From the NCBI GenBank assembly GCA_009809945.1, contig WTPW01000193.1, positions 398,611 through 462,610 on the forward strand: a DNA stretch of 64,000 nt, in the 5' to 3' direction. This document shows, one piece after another, positions 48,485 to 59,307 of this stretch. A program made the translations under genes and the position numbers. Origin of the DNA: Gigaspora margarita (taxonomy: Eukaryota > Glomeromycota > Glomeromycetes > Diversisporales > Gigasporaceae). Under the pieces are notes generated by a model. It saw only the letters and a list, made by a program, of their open reading frames with translations, searched no databases and was not told the origin of the DNA. Within the stretch, counting starts at the first letter, position 1; every line of letters begins with the position of its first letter.

Positions 48485-49740
48485 TAGTTCGGTGCAAAAA
48501 GATTTGCACATCGAATAGCTATGATTCAAAAATTTTTTTTAATTTAATTTTTAATTTTTTAAATTCAAAATATTTATTTACTATTCAGATTTATAAAAAT
48601 AAAATTATTTTAATTATATTATTGTTAAAATAAAAACTTTTATTAATAATAACTTTTTTTAAAAAAATTTACTATATATAAATTGTACCAATTTCTGTAA
48701 TTGGTAATAACTTTTGACCCACTGGTCCGTTTTGAATGATTTAACTGCCAAAATGCTCGTCTAAATGAGACGATTCTAACAAGTACAAAATCGTTAAAAT
48801 CCAATCACAGGATCCCAAGATCATTCAACTTTTTGTAGTTTCAATAGTAATTTTAAGTAAATTCCTTTATCATTGAATAACTATTGATCCATCAGCCCGT
48901 TTCGAATGATTTAACTACCAAAATGCTCGCCTCAGTGAGACGATTCTAACAAGCACAAAAACGTTAAATTCCAATCACGGGATCCCAATATCGATAAAGA
49001 TTTGTATCATTTTAATCTAATTAGTTTATATATATATATAACAAATTTGATTAAAATTATACAAATCTTTATTGATATTGGGATCCTGTGATTAGAATTT
49101 AACAATTTTGGGCTTGTTAGAATCATCTCGACGAGACGAGCATTTTGGCAGTTAAATCATTTAAAATGGACTGGTGTATCAATAGTTGTTCAATGATAAA
49201 GAAATTTATTTAAAAATTACTATTGAAATTACGATTTTGAGCTTGTTAGAATCGTCTCATTTAGACGAACATTTTGGTAGTTAAATCATTCAAAATGGAC
49301 CAGTGGATCAAAAGTTATTATCAATTCTATAAGTTGGAGCATATAATAAATTTTTAATAATTTATTAATTATCTAACTTTAAAATATAATTATTTTTAAC
49401 CAGTAATCCAAATTTGCTCAAATTTTAATCAAATGTTTATTATATGTACATCAATACACTTGTGTAGTACAAACTTATAAAATGCAAATTGGTTTCAAAA
49501 ATGTTTAAAATAGATTTTTTTTTAAAAAAAAATTTTTTTTAAAAAAATTCAATAAGTTTTGTATTGAAAATTATTAAAATAAATTGGTATTGAAATAATA
49601 AAAATCATATAAAAAGTTAGATTGAAACCTACTTTATTTAATATAAAAAAATTTTATATAATTAATCAAATATTTAAAAACTTTTATTTCATACAAAAAT
49701 TATAATGTTTTTGGCATGCAAATCTTTTTGCACTGGACCA
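48485..49740. mobile_element. Tc1/mariner-like MITE (family M1), copy 2, with nested insert
   Basis: The ends tagttcggtgcaaaaagatt and complement 'aatctttttgcactggacca' are flanked by TA on both sides (48483..48484, 49741..49742). It is 1256 bp long, but without the nested palindromic insert (48695..49345) it falls back to about 605 bp, close to the 626/627 bp of the other copies. Confidence 0.8.
48695..49345. mobile_element. Foldback element built of four palindromic modules
   Basis: Two direct modules (~48712..48815 and ~48885..48990) face two reversed ones (~49070..49170 and ~49225..49330) around a TA-rich centre near 49033. Each module carries 'ccaaaatgctcgtct' or a variant, then 'gagacgattctaacaag' and 'aatcacaggatccca'. 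Related modules occur at 15436..15776, 20776..21082 and 44729..45008. Confidence 0.75.
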
Positions 49741-50361
49741 TACATGAATTCAATTTAAGAAGATAAATATTATTTATTATTTGCATTTACTATATTAACA
49801 GATTCAGAAATTTTTATAATGATATATTAAAAAATATAAATATTATTACCTGGTCTAGAAAGTGTTGAAAAATTCAAAAATCGACTTGTATAAATAGTTC
49901 TTGATGTGTTGGATATTCAAATTGTATCAATTTGACTTGATCATATGATAAGAAAGTTGTCTAAATCCTCAACTTGCTTATATAATTCAGTTTTTTTATC
50001 TAAATACCAATATAAAAATAAAAAATAAATCTGTTTAATTATAAGTAAAAAAATTACTTACTATCAGGAATTTTATCATTACACATAAATATACTAAAAC
50101 TATAGTTCAAATTCAATTTGAGAAGAAAAATATAATTACCTGCATTTATTATATTGATAGATTCACAAATTTATATTAAAAAAATAGAAGTATTATTACC
50201 TGGTCTAGGAAGTGTTAAAAGATTCAAAAATTGACTTGTATAAATAGTTTGTGGACTTCAAATCGTGTCGATTTGACTTGATCATATGATAAGAAATTTG
50301 TCTAAATCCTCAACTTGCTTATATAATTCAGTTTTTTTAACTAAATACCAATATAAAAATA

Positions 50362-50824
50362 CTTTACAGAAACTACCTAATTTTTTTCCATTGATTTATT
50401 ATAATCTTAAAGATTATAATAAAATTATCAAAATTATGTCTTATAATAATCTTATAATACTCCTAATAATCTTATAATAATCTTAAAATAATCTTATAAT
50501 AATCTTATCTTATAATAATCTTAAAACCATCTTAAAATAATCTTAAAATAATCTTATAGTAATCTTAAAATAATCTTAAAATAATCTTATCATCATCTTA
50601 AAAAAATCTTAGTAAAATCTTAAAAACATCTTAAAATAATCTTAACCAATAATCATATAATTATCTTATAATAATTTATAATTATTAAACCATAATAATA
50701 TTATTATTTTAGATTTTAAATCTTAAAATAATCTTTTAATTATAAAAAAAATAATATTAATAACTTTAATATTATCTTAAACTATCTTAAACTCATCTAA
50801 AAAAAAGTACTAGTTTCTGTAAAG
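50362..50824. mobile_element. MITE filled with an AATCTTATAAT satellite
   Basis: TIRs ctttacagaaacta and tagtttctgtaaag are flanked by TA (50360..50361, 50825..50826). The interior repeats ~11-bp units (aatcttataat, aatcttaaaat) about thirty times. Excision restores 'aaaataagcaat', the same unit position used by the 14.3-kb insertion in another copy. Confidence 0.8.
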
Positions 50825-51170
50825 TAAGCAATAAATCTGTTTAATTATAAGTAAAAAAATTACTTACGATCAGAATTTTTATTATTACACATAAATATAC
50901 TAAAACTACAGTTCGAATTCAATTTGAGAAGATAAATATAATTACTTGCATTTACTATATTGACAGATTCAAAAATTTATATTAAAAAAATAGAAGTATT
51001 ATTACCTGGTCTAGAAAGTGTTAAAAGATTCAAAAATCAACTTGTATAAATAGTTTGCAAATGTGTTTGATATTCAAATCATGTCAATTTGACTTGATCA
51101 TATATATAGAAGTTTTTGTCTAAATCCTTAACTTGCTTATATAATTCAGTTTTTTCATTTTTCAGATTTA

Positions 51171-51858
51171 TAAAAAATTTATTTAGTGTACAGTGTACAG
51201 TGTATCGCTAATTTACTAGCAGTTGGTTGGTTTTGAGAATTTGAATCTAAGCATTTATTCATTAGTTCAAAGTAGTTGAGGAACTTTGCATCTAATAAAT
51301 ATGCATTGCTAGATCTTTGTCATGTAAATATAAAAATCTGCCATGTGACGCTATCAAGTTGAATCACTACTACAAAAAACAGGAACTCCTTAGAAAAACT
51401 ACAAAATATTTTAGTGTGTTGAAAGGAATAACAAAACTACCAAAAAAAAGCAAACAAAAAAAAACTTAATTTTTGTACTTCTATAGGTTACCTATAAGTA
51501 CATAAAGGAGGTGAGAAATGTAGATCTAGATCTGGGTGCATAAAATAGAAATCTACAAGATGTGAAAAAAAATTAAAAAATAAATCTTATTGTAGCATCT
51601 GAGTTCTGTAATTATTTTTAGTATAGTACTGTATAAAAAGCACATAAAACTTCTGTAGTTGTTGTACAATTATGCAAATATAGGTACACAGCATAACAGA
51701 CAGAAAATGCTACAACTACGTTTTTGATAATTTTGATATAAACATATCAAAAATGTAGTTTCAGTTATCACTTAGCATAGAAGTATGAGTCCTATGCTTT
51801 GCTCCGGACAATTATATAAAGATAGTAATATACTATTTCTTACTACTGCTTGTATTTA
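51171..51858. other. Stretch without a recognised gene
   Basis: Short motif repeats only ('gtgtacagtgtacagtgta' at 51186; a small hairpin 'ttttgatata…tatcaaaa' near 51738). No gene supported. Confidence 0.45.
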
Positions 51859-52025
51859 GATTGCCAAAGGCTATAATATTTATTATAAAACATTTGTCTA
51901 AAAGTTAAGTTTGAGTTACCAAATAATGTAATATTTATTATAAAACATTTGTCTAAAAGATAATTTTGTGTTGCCAAAGGCTATAATATTTATTATAAAA
52001 CATTGTCTAAAAGATATATTTAGAA
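51859..52025 (+). repeat. ~55-bp tandem repeat, three copies
   Basis: The unit contains 'attgccaaaggctataatat' and 'ttattataaaacatttgtct'. The middle copy has 'ccaaataatgtaa' instead. Confidence 0.75.
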
Positions 52026-52104
52026 TTGCTACAGAGATTAAACCATCTGAAGTTATATATACTATTCAATTAGATATATTAACAGATTAATACTAAATAG
52101 AATA

Positions 52105-52280
52105 GCTAGTAGTGCTCCTATGAACTGAACTTGAACCGGACTTTAGTCAAATCTGAGTCTGATTCGATTTGCGGATCAGACTTGGGCTTTTATATTTAGC
52201 TTTTTAGTCAAGTCCGAGTTTGGTCCGAGACTGGTTCAAAGTTTGCAAACTGGTCTGTGTTTGAATATAGTTATACCAGT
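52105..52280 (+). repeat. ~180-bp repeat, left partner of an inverted pair (right: 58295..58480)
   Basis: Rich in 'ggactttagtcaaat', 'aagtccgagtttggtcc' and 'ctggttcaaagttt'. It ends 'gtgtttgaatatagttat', which matches the complement of 58296 'ataaccatattcaaacac'. Outer ends 'tagtgctcctat' and (complement) 'tagtgcttctagg' also match. So either the two bound a 6.4-kb insertion, or they are two separate copies of one short element. Confidence 0.7.
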
Positions 52281-52766
52281 ACGATCACATGAAATGTGGA
52301 GGGATGGTTCCGTTCAACTTTTTGGTGGCCTATATTTTTTCCTGATTTAGAAGGTGCTATGTTTATCAGAAATTTTTTCCTATTTTAGTAGGTATTGTGA
52401 AAATATAATACGTTACGTATAATTGCTTCATTGTGCATATNTGTGAAGAAATTGNAATNGTGGGAAAATTACATANNTCCTGTACNTGTTGTGCNCATNA
52501 TATATACCAGAACGATCACGCTTCTTGTATAACATGAAATGCAGAGGGGTTTCCGGTCTACTTTTTTGATTTTCGCTATGCTGATTTTTTGAAGAATCCT
52601 TTTGTTTTTAGGGTGGGGTAATGGTTTTCATTTTTCCAATTAAGAAAGGGTTATGGTGATTCTGACGGCACAGGATGACACGTGCATGAGTAATGTATAT
52701 TGAACGATGGTGTGGNAATATATTCGTAATTGTGTATATATGTTGTGATCAGGTGGATACTGATCT

Positions 52767-53197
52767 TATATGTACTTGTCAAAAATTGATTACTATCAGT
52801 TATCGACACCGATAAAATATTTTTGGCACTTTGCCGTTTTTGACTTGCTGTATCCAAAAACCACCGTGAGAATATTTAAAATATGAACAATTATNANGAT
52901 CTATTATTTGCATGTTAATGTCGTAATAGATTCGTCATAATTTGTAATTGATCTATCTATCACTATGAATTAATATCTTATTACGCACTTCATGTACTTG
53001 TCAAAAATCGATTGCTATCAGTTGTCAATACCGATAAAATATTTTTGGCACTTTGCCATTTTTTGATTTGCTGTATCCAAAAACCGTAATTAGACCGTGA
53101 GAATATTTAAAATATGAACAATTATGATGATCTAATGCCGTAAAGGTTCGTCATAATTTGTAATTAATCTATCACTAAGAATTAATATATTTTTTTT
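52767..53197 (+). repeat. ~235-bp tandem duplication
   Basis: Both halves contain 'gtacttgtcaaaaat.gatt', 'gataaaatatttttggcact', 'tgctgtatccaaaaacc' and 'gtgagaatatttaaaatatg', in order, with ~10% visible differences. Each half ends near 'aattaatat'. Confidence 0.75.
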
Positions 53198-54133
53198 TAA
53201 AAAAAAAAAAGACTTTCATTTGTTACACGCACTTTGTATTTTCGAGATTTAAAAGATAGACTTCTATTCGTTATGCGCACTTTGTATCTTTGAAATTAGA
53301 TTGAGATACGGACAACGTTAATATATACTGTGTATTGCCAGAATGGTGAGGTTTATAGCAGTATAAATCATGATAGAAGATAATAATTTCAACGCGAACT
53401 AACTCAGCCCCAACCACATATTGTGATTATTAGAATAACGAGCAAGTATTGTATGAATTTTTTTGCGGTAATTCTTGATAGAAGCCACAATAATTTCGTT
53501 GCAAACTCAATNTTTAACGTATTATATGTCAAGTAAGTTTATAACAGAATTTTTATTGTAATTCACAATAGAAATTGTGGTAATTCTAATATACTAATTT
53601 GCCTTTTCATTTTTTCTGATATAANCTACAAAGGCTTAACCATAATTACATGCATGTTGTGAGAGTGGTGAGTATTGGGTATATGTTAAAAAACAACTAA
53701 CAACACCACTATCTAATCAAACTAATGTCTTTTAATAGTGCAAGGCTCTTGAACCTTGAATTGGTACGCAAAAAGGGGCGTGGTTGATNTGGNCCNGGTC
53801 TGAAGTTCTTTTTGGGTCTTGCTGATGTCCAATTGAAAATGGAAAAAATTGAGCAATTGGACATAGTGACTTGCCATCCCTGAAGATAAGTATCTCTGAG
53901 ATTTCTTGTGAATAGTTCTTCTGTTTGTTCAAAACTCACTATATTTAATAATTTTTTATTCTAGTTGCAAGGGTTGAAAGGCTCTAATGCAATCTTTAAT
54001 ATTATTATCCATCATCACGTGATCAAGGACTCTAACAATAGAATGGATTAAATTGTTCGATAAATCAGGTAATCAAGGTTAATCGATTTGTTTTTGTATA
54101 AAAAGGTTATTAATTCGATCTTTCTTTCTATAA

Positions 54134-54445
54134 TTGGGTTATACTGAACAGAGTTCAAAATGCGGATACGAAGTCACAACTAATGACACAACTTTACTTA
54201 GAATAACGAATATTCTAAGAGTGCAAGGTAAATATAATATGATTTATTACAGCAATTTTTGGTTAAAGAGAAACCTTCTTAGAGCTAACACTTCTACTTT
54301 TTTTTCGAAGATTAGAGTTCAACTTGAGAATTATGCTTTATTGAAGCAAAAAGGGGATCTTGTATACTTCTCCACACTAGCAAGTGTTAGCTCTAGTAAT
54401 TATCCTGAAGGATTCTTAACTGGTGTTTATATTATGAACCGATAA
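54134..54445 (+). CDS. Unrecognised open frame (≤103 codons), doubtful
   Basis: A frame with fairly even composition, in a part of the window that is not simple repeat. The start shown is TTG; the first ATG in frame is at about 54239 (MIYYSNFWLKRNLL…), leaving ~68 codons. It has no signal peptide, membrane segment or known motif, and no neighbouring genes. It may be an exon of a larger relic gene or chance. Confidence 0.2.
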   Translation: MGYTEQSSKCGYEVTTNDTTLLRITNILRVQGKYNMIYYSNFWLKRNLLRANTSTFFSKIRVQLENYALLKQKGDLVYFSTLASVSSSNYPEGFLTGVYIMNR

Positions 54446-56814
54446 CCCTCCCGATACAAGAAATTCGTAATATAAGTCCAGATCTCATAACCTAATATTA
54501 GAGCCTTGTTACATAGCCTAGAGTTCTATTTCGGCTCTAGTTACTCAGACCTATCGATGCCTTAATCGAAGCCTTACTGTTAGTGTTGATTTTAGAGTAG
54601 ATAGTGGTGACATTTAGATGTAAGATTCATTTTTACCCCTTACAACGAACGTACATAGTTTTTGAACAAATTTGTAGATCACTACAATCAATCACTATAA
54701 TCACTACTATAACTATTAAGGCCGTTTGAAGTTAATTTCTCAGTTAATACATCACCCCCTCCTGTAGCTGAAGCCCCCCAAACAACTAATCAAAACGCTG
54801 GATGACTCTGATTTAAATCAACCAATGAAATTGCCCGCATTTGTTCATTTTTATTCCTGAAAGAAAAATGGTATGGGTTGGTGTCAGGAATGCTCGAAAT
54901 GGCATGGATCATGTCTACATACAGGAACATTTCACAGAATGACACGGTAAAAATGGCACAGACATTATGGTAAAGGTGGCACGTAATATCACGCCATATG
55001 AAATGGTGCATTCAAATGGCATGTATGTGTATGTTGCATACGTGTTGGCTCGCGATATGTGTTGGTTCATTTTGTGGAGAGCGAAGGATCAGTAAGTGAT
55101 TTTTTTTAAAAAAAAGAGATCTTCACTGAAGAAGCTTTCTGTGTATTTTAACAAAAAAAAATCCTTCAAAATTTTACTTCATACGTAGTTAGCTTGTTCA
55201 TCTTATATTGATTGCTTATGTAAATTTGTGGTTTAATAGTTAATCCACATCNTTATCGCAGTGGCACGTGAATTTACATTCACCCATGCCAGATCCCGTG
55301 CTGATTCAACTAGTAAACTGCTGCAAAACCCAAGCCATTTACAGTCCATTTGACACAGGCATATGGTCTCATACGGTCCACAGAATCACAACCAATCCGT
55401 ATCATACCCGTACAAATCGGATCATGTCCCATGCCAAAAAACCCGTGCCTATTCGATGAAACCCGTACTGATCCGGTCCAATTTTCTTATATGGTATATG
55501 TTTGTTTCATATATTCATTTCATTTTACCCCTATCCCCCAAGAGTCCTGGAAAAGTGATGTTAACCGAAGAATCAACTTCAAACGTCCTAAGGTGGGAGA
55601 GCATATACGTTTGACCGATTTAACTCTATTAGTTANTAAGAGATAAATTTCTGATTTACTCGAATTAAAGTCTCTTTAGCACTATACTAACTTACTTCCT
55701 TATTTTCTTTAGTAAAATCGAATAGAACTTCTCTACTTGTTGTCCCTCTTTATTGAAATCAAATTTATTCGTTTAATATACATTTGAATTTATATATAAC
55801 ATGTTAACTTGTTGTTTAGCATATTAACGTGTTGTTTAACATGCCGTGTGCAGTCTCCCTCCAGAAAAATGAACATCAATCAAAATGCTGAATGACTATC
55901 GCCAATTACCTGATTTACATCAGCTAATGAAATTGCCCGCCTTTGTTCATTTTTACTCATATATTTGTTCCATTTTTTACAATAATTTCAAAAAATATTT
56001 TAGTTTATCAGTTATTATCTTTGGGAATAACTGGTAAGTTTTGTAACTAATTTCTTAAAATATAATTGTTCCAACACAAGCTAACTCCAACTTAATAATA
56101 CTGTGGTGATTAGTGATGCTTAACGAAATTGATTTTATTAGTAGACGAAATTAAACCTAACGAAATGACGAAACTCTGGATGAAATTATTTTGATCTATA
56201 ATTATTAGTGATGAAATTAACTTTGGATTAGAATATTATTCTAAGGAATATGCTGCCTAAGTTGATAGGAAAATTTCTTGGTGTTTATATGAAATGTTTG
56301 GCACAATCGCAAAATAACGAAACTATTCGTCAATTCAAAGATAATTTCGTCAAGCATCTATAGTGGTGATAGGAGTAAAAAATGAGTGAGTTGTTACAGA
56401 ATTTGATACAGTAACTAATGATTAAATTATCAATTATAATAAAATATTACTATTGTATATACCATATTTGTGACTATAATTGTAAAATTAGCTAATATAG
56501 CACTTAATCAAGAATTTTTTGCAGTAGTTAATATATTAAAAATGTTGGATGAGTGGCATAAATGCGCCACCCATCGCGCTAGTTTTTGAAAGTCTAACAG
56601 ATTGACAATTTGAAATCACAATCACATGACCAGCACAATCAAAGAAATGCAGAAAAACAAAAAAAATTCGATAAATTTCTATTTAAGCAAAATTTCAATC
56701 TCAAAAAGTTACTTTCAAAAATTTCCAAATCCCTGACTCAACAAACTTAACACATGATCATACTGGTCCTGCGCGGCATGCACGTCATGCAGCTAACATA
56801 ATATGTATTTTTTG

Positions 56815-58284
56815 GAGCTGAACAAGTTTACTTAGTGCATGTTTTTAAAATTAATTAGTAAAATTTTNTGAATTNTAANATTTTATAAAATTTTATTAAT
56901 AAAATTTTATAAAATCTTATAATTTGCAAAATTTTATTAATTAATTCTAACTTTATGCACTAAGTAAACTTATTCAGCTCCTAAAAATGCATAAAATTAG
57001 CAGAATTTTTTTATTTTAATTGAAATTTAGAGGATAGATGCATAATTTTGGATTTTAGATCAAAAGTCAAATTTAAGCATCTTTTCTCTAAATTTTAAAT
57101 AAAGTAAAAAAGAATAAGCTGATTTAATGTATTTTTACGTGCTGAATAAGTTTACTTAGTGTATTAAGTTAGAATTAATTAGTGAAATCTTGTGAATCAC
57201 AAGATTTTATAGAATTTTATTAATAAAATTCTATAAAACCTTATAATTCACAAATTTTTATTAATTAATTCTAACTTTAAGCACTAAGTAAACTTATACA
57301 GCACCTAAAAATATATCAAATTGGTATATTTATTTTTATTTTACTTGAAATTTGGAGAATAGATGCTTAAATTTAATTTTTTGATCAAATAACCAAAATT
57401 ATGCATCTATTCTCTAAATTTCAAGTATAATAAAAATAATTATGCCGATTTGATGTATTTTTAGATGCTGAATAAGTTTATATAGTGCATGTAGTTAGAA
57501 TTAATTAATAAAAATTTGTGAATTATAAGGTTTTATAGAATTTTATTAATAAAATTCTATAAAAACTTATAACTCACAAATTCTTATTAATTAATTCTAA
57601 CTACATGCACTATATAAACTTATTCAGCATCTAAAAATACATCAAATCAGCATAATTATTTTTATTATACTTGAAATTTAGAGAATAGATGCATAATTTT
57701 GGATTTTTGATCAAAAAAATCAAATTTAAGTATCTATTCTCCAAATTTCAAGTAAAATAAAAAAAATTTAGCCAATTTTATTATATTTGTAGGTGCTAAA
57801 CAATTTTATTTAGTGCATAAAGTTAGAAATAATTAATAAAATTTTGTGAATCATAAAATTTCATAGAATTCTATTAATAAAATTCTATAAAATCTTGTAA
57901 TTCACAAGATTTCGCTAATTAATTCTAACTTAATGTACTAAGTAAACTTATTCAGCACCTAATATACATTAAATCGGCCAATTGTTTTTTATTTACTTGA
58001 AATTTGGAGAATAGATGCTTAAATTTTGACTTTTTTGATCAAAAATCCAAAATTATGCATCTATCCTCTAAATTTCAAGTAAAATAAAAATAATTTTGCT
58101 AAATTTATGCATTTTTAGGTGCTGAATAAGTTACTTAGTGCATAAAGTTAGAATTAATTAGTAAAATTTTATGAATTATAAGATTTTATAAAATTTTATT
58201 AATAAAATTTTCTAAAATCTTATAATTCATAAAATTTTACTAATTAATTCTAAAAACATGCGCTAAGTAATCTTGTTCAGCTCC
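56815..58284. repeat. 325-bp tandem array of paired palindromes (about 4.5 units)
   Basis: Unit starts at 56815, 57139, 57466, 57791 and 58118 give periods of 324..327 bp. Each unit has palindrome A (~168 bp): gctgaataagtttacttagt … and complement 'actaagtaaacttattcagc', with inner 'ttatagaattttattaataa'. Palindrome B (~155 bp) centres on 'ttgatcaaaa' with arms 'aaatttagagaatagatgca' and 'ctattctccaaatttcaa'. All five A palindromes keep their dyad despite base changes. No coding capacity. Confidence 0.9.
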
Positions 58285-58294
58285 AAAAAATACA

Positions 58295-58480
58295 TATAAC
58301 CATATTCAAACACGGACTAGTTCGTGAACTTTGAACCAGACCTGGACTGAACTCATAATTGAGTCTAAGTCTGGTCCAAAGTCTGAAATTAGTAAAATTT
58401 AGAGTTCAAGTCCGGTTCGATCCCAGACTGAACCCAGACCAGACCGAATCTGAACTGAACCTAGAAGCACTAATAGCTAG
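58295..58480 (-). repeat. ~180-bp repeat, right partner of the inverted pair
   Basis: Matches 52105..52280 in reverse complement. On the plus strand it contains GGTTCGATCCC at ~58418, a perfect RNA polymerase III B-box match, so a tRNA-type SINE origin is conceivable. No convincing A box was found. Confidence 0.6.
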
Positions 58481-58678
58481 AATTAGATAGTATAAAAAGT
58501 CTAGTTAAGATAGAGATATTTATCAGATAATTTTTACTTCTTAAGATCCTATCTAATAAATATTAACCAATGAAAATTTAAATTTCTAATAGCACCTAAT
58601 TTTTTTAGCCTGCACCCTTTCTAAAAAATTACCTAATATATATCTCTACCTTTAGGAATCAGTTCTTTTAACTAGCTA

Positions 58679-59305
58679 TAGTCTGGTGCAAAAAGATTTG
58701 TACCTCAAACAGCTCTGATTCAAATATTTTTTGTCCAAATTAATTTTGGATTTTTTTAATTTAATATAATCATTAGGTTATTGGATTAATAAAAATAAAT
58801 TTTTTGATAATTTTATTGATTTAATAATAAAATTTATTAATAGTAGCTTTTTTTAATAATTTTTACTATATAATTTAATATAGTAATTTTTATAATTTTT
58901 ATATACGCGTATATAGTAAAAAAAATCAAATCATCTTGCTTAAAAGCTTAATTTCTTCACAACCAGTAATTCAATTTTGCTCAAATTTTAACTATATCTT
59001 TATTATATGCACATTAATGCACTTGCGTAGTACAAACTCATACAACTGCATATTGGTTGCGAAATTATTTAAAATATCTTTTTTTTAAAAAAAAATGTCT
59101 TTTTTTTTTGAATACAGCAAATGTACATGCTTAATTATTAAAATAAAACAATATTATAACAATAAAAATAATATAATAAGTTAGATCAAAACCTATTTTA
59201 TTTGATATTAAAAAATTTTTAATAATTAATCAAAAATATAAAAACTTTTACATAGAGTTGAAATTATAAAATTTTTTGAGGTACAAATCTTTCTGCACTG
59301 GACCA
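58679..59305. mobile_element. Tc1/mariner-like MITE (family M1), copy 3, 627 bp
   Basis: The ends tagtctggtgcaaaaagatt and complement 'aatctttctgcactggacca' are flanked by TA (58677..58678 and 59306..59307). Body blocks shared with 16484..17109, in inverted orientation relative to it, include 'gtacaaactcatacaactgc', 'aaataaattttttgataatt' and 'cctaatgattatatt'. It is non-autonomous. Confidence 0.85.
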
Positions 59306-59307
59306 TA

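Larger units (their letters stand above)
48388..51170 (-). repeat. Family X tandem array, right part, with two insertions
   Basis: The array resumes directly after the 14.3-kb insertion and contains about three more units (starts near 48388, 50002 and 50344, the last resuming at 50825). MITEs at 48485..49740 and 50362..50824 interrupt it. At the right end (~51150) the unit loses the 'ttatattggtatttag' boundary and reads 'aatctgaaaaatgaaaaaac', the same alternative boundary as at 24436. Confidence 0.75.
52281..56560. other. Higher-complexity stretch with many ambiguous bases, no clear gene
   Basis: Less AT-rich and less obviously repetitive than the rest. It has a ~235-bp tandem duplication (52767..53197) and a repeated ~75-bp block ('atgaaattgcccgc…tttgttcattttta' at ~54823 and ~55927). 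About 18 isolated N occur here against two or three outside this segment and the array. No known protein or RNA was recognised. Confidence 0.5.

Noticed and set aside
55268..55646. Overlapping plus-strand frames
   Set aside because: Three frames overlap with none favoured; no motif, and an ambiguous base lies in the segment.
56815..58284. CRISPR array
   Set aside because: Regular spacing, but the units are wholly repeated (no unique spacers), the period is ~325 bp and the genome is eukaryotic.
58410..58430. tRNA gene
   Set aside because: B-box match only; no cloverleaf, anticodon arm or acceptor stem could be drawn.
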